Assembly (NCBI GenBank): GCA_034440635.1
Contig: JAOTON010001488.1
Span: 930,001 to 994,000 of the forward strand
Direction: 5' to 3'
Origin: Lepas anatifera
Lineage: Eukaryota > Arthropoda > Thecostraca > Lepadidae
DNA length: 64,000 nucleotides
The position numbers and the translations under genes were made by a program. The notes below the pieces were generated by a model that was not told the DNA's origin, did not search any database, and saw only the letters and a list, made by a program, of their open reading frames with translations. Positions 57,501-64,000 of this stretch are shown here, one piece after another; within the stretch, counting starts at the first letter, position 1; each line of letters opens with the position of its first letter.

Positions 57501-59203
57501 GCCCGGCGGTGGAGCTGACGGCGGGCCTGTGCATGGGCAGCTGCGACTCCGCCTTCCACTGGTTCCTCGCCATCACCGCCCTCAGCGGCTTCCTCACATC
57601 AGCTGTCTCCATTCCTCACATCATTATTCTGCTCAGGTTTGTGAAGAAAGCAAACGACACGGCGCTGTCTCAATACAGCTACCCAGAAAGGGTGGAGGTG
57701 GAAAACTTTATAAAAACTGTTTCCAAAGTGAATCATTTTGGGGACTTCGAGGAAACATCGGGATAGCTTAAAATGTAGTTTTCGCTCCACTTGAACGCAA
57801 TGCTACCGAATATTTTTTGGGGCAGTTTGTCTTAGGGGTCTGTTTTTAGGCCAACTCATTCCTGAAAGTAAGATGCTTCAAGCCCAAGAGGCAGGACAAC
57901 AACCTAAGTTGTGCAATATGGGTGTAAACAGTTTCATTTCATTTGGGAATCCTCTTAGAAATGGTGTTTTCAAGTTCTAAATTATTATTATATCTTCATG
58001 AAGCCTGTGGCTATAAATAATTCTCATGTGAGTGATATTTTTCGAGATGAGGTATATCGCTTATTTAACATCCGACTCTTAACTAAAAATGTTAAACCTT
58101 TTAAGACAGTCTTGTATTTACGTATTCAAGTTGGATGATAAACCTAAAGTGATATTTAAATTCAACACCCGAATTCTAGCTAAGATTGACAGTGAACTTC
58201 ACCTTTAACTTGAGCTTCTTCTCCAATGCAGGTGCGTTCTGCCCGAGGACAAAGCCATGGCGCTGGGCCTGGGGTCGGCTATCACTGCCCTAGCCTTTGG
58301 AGCGGGCCCCCTGATCATGGGCAGTCTGGTGGACTTCTGCTGTCTGGTCTGGGAGCAGTCCTGCGGGGAGACTGGCGCCTGCTGGGTGTACGATCCGGAC
58401 TTACTGAGGTGAGTCACTGGTCGAGTCAGTTGTCTACAGATGGAGTCACGTTACATCCCGCTACTCAGTGACTGTCAAACAGGCGCACCAAACCTCGTTC
58501 TATGGGAGGTAGTCAGGTGTAAGCTTGCTGGCAAACATGATTGCTCCAGCAGCATCTTGAAAGTAGCATTATTTCTTGAAGTTATCGTGCGCTCGCTCTA
58601 TTCTTGTGCCTCGGAAGGCCATAAAATGTTACAGAACTGATCAAGGGAACACGTGAACCAATCTGTGGTGCCAGATACTCGGCGGTTCTTTTTTGGTAAG
58701 TTTGACAAGACAGTTTTAGGGTGCAGTGGTTTTTATATGGACGTTTATCCAAACTTCTGAATTTTCTCTGCCCGACCATGATTATTGCTAGATCATAATG
58801 TCCGATTTTCTGTCGGCATTTGGTTTTGTTAAATACTAGGAAGCTGTGGGTTTCCTCTCCGAGAATATGGAAAAGCATAAAAAAGCAGTGTACCTACTTA
58901 CTTCTTTTGATAACATCATTTGACAAGTCAATTCCCCAGAATGAACTCAACGTCTACCATCATGACATCCAAACATTAGAGTGTTTTACCGTTCCTGACG
59001 ACTGACCAGATTTACGTATTTGCAGGTATATTCTGGTGGGATTCTACGTTGGCTTTCTAGTTTTGTCCATCCTGGCAGATAGCTTCGTCTTCATTCATGC
59101 CAAGAATCTCAATCTCTATTCTGAAGAGGAGGAATCGTCGGAAAATAAAAAGGAAAACGGCACTGAGCTTACCAATCAAAACGGAACGGAGAACCATAAA
59201 TAG
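42424..59203 (+). CDS. SLCO: OATP/SLCO-family organic anion transporter, gene B (10 coding exons)
   Basis: Exons are 42424-43141, 51053-51136, 51735-51830, 52342-52527, 53817-53981, 55352-55541, 55789-55962, 57490-57636, 58232-58408 and 59026-59203. All introns are GT-AG, and the joined frame is 704 codons plus TAG. The role is that of the family: a 12-helix plasma-membrane carrier of amphipathic organic anions. TM1-3 lie at about residues 64-87, 103-124 and 132-153, with sequons at about 201 and 206. The signature FDQRWIGAWWIGLL falls in exon 4. Ten cysteines lie in the loop encoded by exons 7-8, and the charged C-tail ends with NGTENHK. Exon structure is identical to gene A apart from the first and last exon lengths, so the two arose by duplication. 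An AATAAA at 60051-60056 is a candidate poly(A) signal. Exon 7 ends in a 25-unit array of donor-bearing repeats. Confidence 0.94.
45339..45405. repeat. (TA)n microsatellite, left flank of the Penelope-like element
   Basis: This is an imperfect TA run directly abutting the left terminal repeat. Confidence 0.95.
45455..45498 (+). ncRNA. Hammerhead-ribozyme-like motif, left terminal repeat
   Basis: After a TGAAGA core segment comes a CCTT/AAGG stem II, then GAAAC. Stem III is ACGTC paired with GATGT (one G-U), and a UC would place cleavage after 45498. The first core base (expected C before TGAnGA) reads A, and stem I pairs poorly, so self-cleavage is doubtful. Hammerheads are known in Penelope-like terminal repeats. 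Confidence 0.5.
45797..48026 (+). pseudogene. Penelope-like reverse transcriptase/GIY-YIG polyprotein, frameshifted
   Basis: Three overlapping frames make one protein: 45797-46273 (N-terminal region, ...LKKLGHLYKGPL...), 46264-46989 and 46848-48026. The second frame holds the RT fingers, VKTHKASKPLRPIISQIP and SLVSLDVESLFTNVPIE. The third holds DGVAMGSPLGVLFAQAFMGY, the catalytic YIDDIF, and a C-terminal GIY-YIG domain (VYYVGYTTTTLSRRL with the later Glu in LETVIIR). Frame changes are needed near 46230 and 46835, so the copy as read cannot make an intact protein. RT synthesises cDNA from element RNA and GIY-YIG nicks the target. Confidence 0.88.
48256..48300 (+). ncRNA. Hammerhead-ribozyme-like motif, right terminal repeat
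   Basis: It is the same motif as in the left repeat and identical through stem II, GAAAC and stem III. Predicted cleavage would follow 48300. The same core irregularity is present. Confidence 0.5.
48451..48500. repeat. (TA)n microsatellite, right flank of the Penelope-like element
   Basis: This TA run immediately follows the right terminal repeat and pairs with the run at 45339-45405. Confidence 0.95.
51053..51136 (+). CDS. Gene B exon 2
   Basis: The exon is 84 bp with acceptor CCTGTTTCAG and donor TTCG|GTAGGT. It encodes ATGSQTIYIVSAPYMDDGV followed by SQKNSPLFF. It lies 7.9 kb downstream of exon 1, across an intron that contains the Penelope-like element. Confidence 0.93.
51387..51545. 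mobile_element. GTGGCGGAT hairpin MITE
   Basis: The ends CAGTGGCGGATACAGGACTT and TTGTATTGGCCACTG are inverted. The interior CTCGGAACAGCCTCTGGCTA is the reverse of the copies at 12070 and 31135. It lies in gene B intron 2. Confidence 0.75.
51735..51830 (+). CDS. Gene B exon 3
   Basis: The exon is 96 bp with acceptor TTTCTCAG and donor CCCG|GTGAGT. It encodes ALAGTARILGPIMGYMLASS then CISYYVDPSVDP, the same helix as gene A exon 3. Confidence 0.93.
52342..52527 (+). CDS. Gene B exon 4 (OATP signature)
   Basis: The exon is 186 bp with acceptor GCCCCTTCAG and donor ACGAG|GTAGAG. It encodes GITKFDQRWIGAWWIGLL, an exact fit to the family signature, then a helix and SLFPKRLSTEHLPLAEQKIR. A TTAA-type element (52625-53458) begins about 100 bp after the donor. 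Confidence 0.95.
52625..53458. mobile_element. TTAA-type element, family B, copy 2 (834 bp, uninterrupted)
   Basis: It is flanked by TTAA (52621-52624 and 53459-53462). Perfect 18-bp inverted tips CACGCGCATTGACGGGGG are followed by the palindrome GCGGGTACCCGC. The interior is rich in AGGTCA/TGACCT. It lies in gene B intron 4, whereas family B copy 1 lies in gene A intron 1. Confidence 0.88.
53817..53981 (+). CDS. Gene B exon 5
   Basis: The exon is 165 bp with acceptor CTCCGCCAG and donor TTCTG|GTAAGT. It encodes (D)FIAQLLRISRNPVLVGCIL through GFFAYQPKYLEHQFRVDK to ATTYS. It aligns residue for residue with gene A exon 5. Confidence 0.93.
54499..54531. repeat. (TA)n microsatellite
   Basis: A perfect TA run in gene B intron 5. 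Confidence 0.95.
54905..55135. repeat. 20-bp CT-rich minisatellite (CATCTCCTCCTCCTCTTGCT)
   Basis: There are about eleven units; the later ones shorten and degenerate. It lies in gene B intron 5, about 220 bp upstream of exon 6. Confidence 0.9.
55352..55541 (+). CDS. Gene B exon 6
   Basis: The exon is 190 bp with acceptor CCGCCGGCAG and donor AAAGG|GTGAGT, phase 1 to 2. It encodes AVSKVTLVFGIMGSGLVLRR, then FRPSGRLVAGVIVLFRLAGA and the following helix ending near SDLPGHVTAK. Confidence 0.93.
55789..55962 (+). CDS. Gene B exon 7 (Kazal-like loop; first of 25 donors)
   Basis: The exon is 174 bp with the first donor (TGCAG|GTTTGT). It encodes GLEIGSSCSAACSCSTEEYI, then PVCYRADDQSFQSYFSPCHAGC and NLTDGSTTYTDC, the first part of the Kazal-like loop. 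The length with the first donor equals gene A exon 7. The joined junction TDC-RCLDSP gives the Cys-x-Cys expected at this place in the loop, so the first donor is the ancestral one. The frame stays open through all later units to a stop at about 57446-57448. Confidence 0.9.
55911..57415 (+). repeat. 60-bp minisatellite carrying exon-7 end plus splice donor, 25 units (gene B)
   Basis: Twenty-five head-to-tail 60-bp units start inside exon 7. Each unit has a BamHI site (GGATCC), a PstI site (CTGCAG) and the donor TGCAG|GTTTGTAC. Only a handful of substitutions occur across the array (for example ACC|GTTAGC in one unit, CTATTC in two, GTACAC in two), so it is recently amplified or homogenised. 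In the coding frame each unit reads ...NLTDGSTTYTDCRFVLF... with no stop. The last unit ends in a diverged donor, AG|GTTTCG. Confidence 0.97.
57490..57636 (+). CDS. Gene B exon 8
   Basis: The exon is 147 bp with acceptor CTATTTGCAG and donor CTCAG|GTTTGT. It encodes RCLDSPAVELTAGLCMGSC, closing the Kazal-like loop, and the helix FHWFLAITALSGFLTSAVSI. The acceptor is 87 bp from the last repeated donor, so even maximal exon 7 extension leaves a possible short intron. Confidence 0.93.
58232..58408 (+). CDS. Gene B exon 9
   Basis: The exon is 177 bp with acceptor TCCAATGCAG and donor CTGAG|GTGAGT. It encodes RCVLPEDKAMALGLGSAITA, the helix with GPLIMGSLVDFCCLVW, and SCGETGACWVYDPDLLR. Confidence 0.93.
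59026..59203 (+). CDS. Gene B exon 10 (last helix, C-tail, stop)
   Basis: The exon is 178 bp with acceptor GTATTTGCAG. It encodes RYILVGFYVGFLVLSILADS, FVFIHAKNLNLYSEEEE and a polar tail ending NHK-TAG (59201-59203). The tail has NGT motifs but is predicted cytoplasmic, so they are unlikely to be glycosylated. Confidence 0.94.
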
Positions 59204-59577
59204 TGGTGTTACTAGTAGTATTGTTGCAGATGTTTGGATTTACTCCTAAAACGGACGCGAAGCTGGATAAGCAACATCGGGAAACGCTGATAACACTAAG
59301 TTTTCTGAACAATAACCTACCAATCAGAAGCCAGGCCGGGGCTCCGTACTGAGTTTCAGTACTGGGGTGCCTGAAAATATTTCTGAGATACTCCTGAGAT
59401 ACTCCTGAGACACTTCTGAGAACTTGTCTTCTTTTCTGCCGGAGATAGACAACACTATGCGTATGTATCCACGAAGTACTTAATGAAAGTTTCACATCTT
59501 ACACCAGTGTATTTTTGTGTTGGACGGGAATTCTGCTTTCTATGCTCTAAAACTGATGGAAAAAATTCACCAGTGAA

Positions 59578-59865
59578 CAGGGGCGTAGTCAAGGGGGTGG
59601 CAGGGACAGCCGGCCCCCCCCCCTGAGGGCCCGAAGGGCCCCCTGAGGACACGGGCCGCGCGAAGCGCGGCTCGCCCGCACTATGCTCTGTGGAAAAATT
59701 TGGAATTTCATGCTAGACAGGGCCCTCTTAAGCCCTCTTCAGCACTATTCTGTAACAAGCAGGGCCCTTTTTACCCATCATGACACTTTTGGCGCTGTCG
59801 CAGGAGGCTTTTCGGGGCGCCGCCCCCCCTCCGAGGGAAATCCTGGCTACGCCCCTGCCAGTGAA
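59578..59865. mobile_element. MITE with GGGGCGTAG inverted tips, downstream of gene B
   Basis: The left end AGGGGCGTAGTCAAGG and right end CCTGGCTACGCCCCTG are inverted. It is GC-rich. It lies between the gene B stop (59203) and the candidate AATAAA at 60051, so it may be part of the 3' UTR. Confidence 0.65.
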
Positions 59866-60050
59866 GGTGGTATGTGTATGTGTTTCTTTATTGTGCAATT
59901 GTTTGACTCGTCTCCGGGTCAATATGTAATGTCGTGCTCTGTAGATATTTTACACAGAGTTATATTTATAAAAGTCTTGTATAGGCTGCAGTGTAGACCA
60001 TTCCGTCCTGTTCTCCTGTGAAAGAGTACATACTTACACATTAAAGTTTG

Positions 60051-60056
60051 AATAAA
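60051..60056 (+). promoter_or_regulatory. Candidate poly(A) signal of gene B (AATAAA)
   Basis: This is a canonical AATAAA about 850 bp after the stop codon, in AT-rich sequence. Another signal may be used; this one is only positional. Confidence 0.35.
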
Positions 60057-60154
60057 ATATTGTTGGACTTTCTGAGTCTCTACGTCACGCCGTTAGATTA
60101 TGTCTCTACGCGTGTATTCAGTTTATTAGTTTTCACTGTAGATGGATCAACACG

Positions 60155-60220
60155 GAAACATCATCCGACGCCATAGGACCTTAGCAGCTGGTGCGTCGTC
60201 AAACCCCAAAAATTACCATT
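60155..60220 (+). mobile_element. Retroposon 3' tail fragment
   Basis: CGACGCCATAGGACCTTAGC followed by GGTGCGTCGTCAAACCCC and A-rich sequence. It is related to 18277-18390. Confidence 0.45.
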
Positions 60221-60341
60221 AACACGGAAATATCATGCATACATGCAATACATTTATATGTTATAAATGCACGAAAGCGGATAACGGATTCATACAACAA
60301 TATGGCTCACAACGTAAGCACCGATATATAATAGCTAACAG

Positions 60342-60530
60342 CACTGGCGGATCCAGGAGCAAGTTTTGAGGGGCCAAACCAACGTTTGGGAGGGTGAATT
60401 GATAAAAATCTCGAAAAATAATATTTTTCAAGAAAACGGTTAATATTTGGTGTTTTGGGGCGAGGCCAAAATATGCTTTTCACCTTTGAAGGGTCCGGCC
60501 CTTTGCCTCCTCCTTCTGGATCCGCCAGTG
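60342..60530. mobile_element. GCGGATCC-tip MITE, copy 3
   Basis: The ends are CACTGGCGGATCCAGGAG and CTTCTGGATCCGCCAGTG, a near-perfect inverted pair. The interior contains GGGGCCAAAC and AAAACGG, shared with copies at 11751 and 23627. Confidence 0.8.
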
Positions 60531-61025
60531 GCTAACGGCAAGAGTGTGATCATGATTAAAGGTTTGCCGTTGGCCCGCCCTCCGCCACAGCCTCCCACCC
60601 CCCCCGTCTGGTGGAGTAGAATGAGCGTCGTGTGTAGATTGTTCTCCCGATACTACTGTGTGTGGGAGGAGTATGCTGTCCTCCTTAGTAGCTATAAACC
60701 AGTTTTCCCCTCTTTGATTATGCTATCTCTCGTCCATATAAGTGTCTCAATGTTTGAAAAATTCCATTCACAGCATATCATGCCAACAAAGAGCCTCCGA
60801 TTCCAAAAACTGAACTTGCGGCAACTTTTTGTATTTTTAGATAGATTATTTTCTAAGATCTAAGACTATTTTCTTTCAATCTAAAGTATAAAAACGCCAG
60901 TGCCTCGACTAGGTTTACAAGACGAACCAAACGGCTGCTCACTTTATGCGGGCCGCCCACCACTATTCTGGTCAGACACGCGACTTTCAAGGCCTCTACG
61001 GGGCTCAAGGCGAAAGGTTACTTAA

Positions 61026-62014
61026 CCCGCGCCCCGGTGGGCCTCCGAGCCACCCTCGCCCTGGTGAGGGGGTGTTTGAACACCCCCACCCTCGAACTCG
61101 GCCCCTATGCGGAATAGCGCAAAAAACGCAAACGGTGGTGGATAGGTCATACAAATTCATGATGAAACTTAATCAATCCCTTTTGTCTCAGGTCAATATT
61201 GAGGTCATGACAGATCAAAGAAAGTGACATTTTGAGTAAAGTTTTTGGGCTCTAGAATCTGACACAGTTGAGTAAGAATCATGTTTTAGGCACCATTCGC
61301 TTTCTCTCGTCACGGCAAATCGAATTATGTATAATATGACCATACTAGGTTAATACACAAAAATGACCTGACCTCACGTCAGGTCAAGTTTACTTTTTGA
61401 CCTGGCATAGTCGATATGCATATCAATCGACTCGGAATAGCAATCCAAACGTAATGGTATCAAAATAAAAGCCACATCATCATTTCATGCAAAGTTATTG
61501 ACCAAGTCTGAAAACTGCTTAAGTAGCCCGAGATGACCACTCAGAGGTCAAATATCAAAATTTTTAACATGAACCTAAAAGGGACCCAGGATACTTCGAT
61601 TTGGAGAATATTAAGCTATTCTAAGCTGCATCTACACAAATAAAGCCGAATTAGCTTTTCCCATGTATTTCCAATAGAGAGGTTATAATCCATACTTGAC
61701 CTTAGGTCATCGATATAAAAAATCCCGGGACAAATTTTGTAGAACTTGGTAGGGCCATTATATGCTATAAGTTTCAATCCGATAGATTCACCCATTTATT
61801 ACTTATGCCAGCTTAAACATTTTTGGAGGTGAGGTCACTTGGAACTGCACTGGTGACCTAACCTGATATGACTTAACCTTAAAATTTTAGGAAAAGTTGC
61901 GGAATTAATCAAGGACAATGTGTGCCAAGTATGGCGGTGCTTTGCTCTGCCGTTTTTTCGTGCCGCCGGACAAACTCGAGGGAGTGTGTTCAAACACCCC
62001 CACCGGGGCGAGGG
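61026..62014. mobile_element. TTAA-type element, family C-like
   Basis: TTAA lies at 61022-61025. The left tip is CCCGCGCCCCGGTGGGCC, then a GGGGGTGTTTGAACACCCCC palindrome. The right end has TGTGTTCAAACACCCCCACC then GGGGCGAGGG; the right TTAA is not preserved. The interior is AGGTCA/TGACCT-rich and matches 6100-7600. Confidence 0.75.
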
Positions 62015-63433
62015 AAAGGGAGAAACACGAAAAAAATTGTATCGGTTAGATCAAAAGGTTATAAAAAGTTGTGTCAGAAGTCATATACTAATTTTTGCGA
62101 ACTCAGCCTCAAAATACCTTAAAATCACTCTCAAAGTCAACGTTTCTAGACGACTTATCGAGCATTCTCACTGTCGATCAAATGACGCAGGCTCGGCTAT
62201 GACCATCAGTTTCTCTAAGCACTAGGTCATTCTGTTCTAAAAAAAGTGGTGCAAAACCTCTATCACAGAAAAAGTTACTTAAAAAACAACATTCTTAAAC
62301 TATTATGAAACAGAAATATAGGACTTTAAAGAAATCAAAATTGACCAATCAGAAGCCTAGGAATTCTCATACCGGGGTCACGTGACCAGCTAACGCAAAA
62401 GTTCCGTCGTCCTGGGAACGTTGTAGAAAACTACTGAAGACCTGAAGTACGAAACGACTGAGGACTCGAGTAATTATTCTTTGCTCCATTTCTAGGGCAA
62501 ACTGATTCATTTTGTATTTTTTTAAAGGCATGTAAGATTAATTCAAATAAAACTACAGGAGAACATGCATTTTTATTACCAAAACAATTCCTTTAAAATC
62601 TAAAAACGTTTTAAAACATTGAGATGAAGAACAGGTTCCAGCCTTTTACCGGTAACATATTTAAATAATATGTTAGTGGCCTGAAAAAAGGTTCCGAATA
62701 TTCAAGAATAATTGATAGTGTCATAATCAAGATTTTTCAAATAGATAGAAACTACAATAAATTTTTTTCGCGTATCTCCTTTTAAGCAAAGAGGAGTATA
62801 ATAAATGAGCGATGTATTTTTAAGACTGCCCCCAACTCCAAATACAAAAGCAAGGTAACTTGGCAGAACGTAGCGCATATATACGCTTACTACAATGGGT
62901 CCAGGTGATTATTTGGGTCACCATCAAATGCGTCAAGTGATATCGTGTCAGGAGCATCACCATAAAAAACATCAAATGCCTATCATTAATGTTTCAAACC
63001 AGCGCAAGTCATTAAAATAGTGAACTCAGCAAGTAAGGCTGGTGCGAAACATATACCTTCGATATATACCGCTCATTATAGTCATTTACTTTCACCTACA
63101 ATTTTCTAACTTTGCATAATTAAGCTGCCTCTCATTCACCTCATGAGTTTACCTGCATGGCCAGGGTCGTCAGAAAGGCTTTCAGGATCAGAGATGAAAC
63201 CCGGATAACATAAGACGCTCCACGTCATAAGCAACATGCTCTGACTGGAATTTTGCGTCCGCACATTGACAGACAACAGATTGATAGGTAGGACTAGTAC
63301 ACACGCTTCGTGTCTCTCGGATGTGTAGCATCCATATCATGGAGGGAAGTTATATAGTGACTCGCCCAGCGCAGACGCCAGCTTGGCCTTGAAAGACTTC
63401 TGATCGTTTTCGAATACTACATGATACGGAAGG
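62015..63433. other. No feature recognised
   Basis: AT-rich sequence without coding signal, clear repeats or RNA genes that I can name. Confidence 0.5.
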
Positions 63434-64000
63434 CTATTCCATATAATAGCACAACGGATACCAAATGAACGGTTTCAAAAAGTTTAAGTCTGTATGCACA
63501 CGGGCGTGTTGGATTTTGTATCTGTGCCCACTTAGGCCTGTGTAAGCAGGCAACTCCAATCTATCGGCAGGTTCGATAGCACACTTCCCGTGAAATATCC
63601 TCCAACTCTGGATCAGATCTGCATGTAGCAGCCTTCCCTGGACAGAGTATTGGTTTAGGACTTTCAGTCGAGATCTATAATCGAGGTTGGCTAACCCGAC
63701 CACCCTTTTAGTCCAAAGACGCTGTACAGATTCTAGGACTCGCAGGTCCCCAGAGTACCCTGTGTGCCACACACAAGAACAGTATTTCATAATTGGCCGG
63801 ATATGAGCGCTAAAGAGAGGCATCATGAAGTGGGGGGATCTACGCACAGTGGTTTTCAATATGTTCTGAGCCAAGGCAGAGGCTTTGCGGGCTGTGCTTG
63901 AGATATGGACATGGAACTTCAAGGGAGGAGTCAACCGTCACTCCCAAGTCAGAGTGGGAGTTCACAGCTTGGATCGGAACTTGGTCAATATGGTAATGTG
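63434..64000 (-). pseudogene. Non-LTR retrotransposon reverse transcriptase, C-terminal part (frameshifted, runs off the window)
   Basis: The minus-strand frame gives HIDQVPIQAVNSHSDLGVTV from the window edge. After a 1-nt frame change near 63920, it continues KFHVHISSTARKASALAQNI, then AHIRPIMKYCSCVWHTG and LESVQRLWTKRVVGL. The order SDLGV...KxxxHI...KA...RP.xEYxxxVW...LExVQRxxTK is characteristic of CR1/Jockey-type RTs downstream of the catalytic aspartates, which would lie beyond the right edge. Decayed. Confidence 0.8.

Noticed and set aside
55911..57518. 535-codon open frame of SPSATSLTDPPLTQTAGLYC-type repeats
   Set aside because: This is the 60-bp array read in the wrong frame. The frame continuous with exon 7 is the NLTDGSTTYTDC frame, and the 60-bp unit happens to lack stops in several frames.

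Overview
This is eukaryotic (metazoan) genomic DNA. The genes are split by GT-AG introns, the sequence between exons is dense with transposons, and there are long microsatellites. The gene family and repeat content suggest an invertebrate; I cannot fix the phylum from sequence alone.

The window is organised around two paralogous organic-anion-transporter (OATP/SLCO) genes lying head to head. Gene A is on the minus strand (28226 down to 2286) and gene B is on the plus strand (42424 to 59203). I could build ten coding exons for each. The eight internal exons have the same lengths in both genes (84, 96, 186, 165, 190, 174, 147 and 177 bp) and the same intron phases (1,1,1,1,1,2,2,2,2). The joined reading frames are 693 and 704 codons and end in stop codons. 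Both proteins carry the OATP signature (FDQRWIGAWWIGLL) and a cysteine-rich Kazal-like extracellular loop.

The most unusual feature is in the Kazal exon (exon 7) of both genes. The last ~46 bp of the exon, together with its splice donor and the first bases of the intron, have become a 60-bp tandem repeat: 25 units in gene B (55911-57415) and 11 units plus a decayed one in gene A (8884-9635). Every unit carries the same splice donor in the same phase and is open in the coding frame. Choice of donor could therefore add 0 to about 24 extra 20-residue blocks, each with an N-glycosylation sequon (NLT) and a cysteine, to the extracellular loop.

Most of the rest is mobile DNA. Several families end in TTAA and have GC-rich inverted tips (piggyBac-like, non-autonomous). 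Their interiors are packed with AGGTCA half-sites, often at exact 10-bp spacing (DR4 and everted-repeat arrangements). One copy (13651-14674) sits inside a related element, and its empty site can be read from other copies. Intron 9 of gene A holds a set of elements nested inside one another (2728-7678). Intron 1 of gene B holds a Penelope-like retroelement (45406-48450) with direct terminal repeats, a GIY-YIG domain and a hammerhead-like motif, inserted in a TA microsatellite. Non-LTR retrotransposon remnants lie at 14992-15345 and 63434-64000. I found no convincing host gene other than the two transporters.
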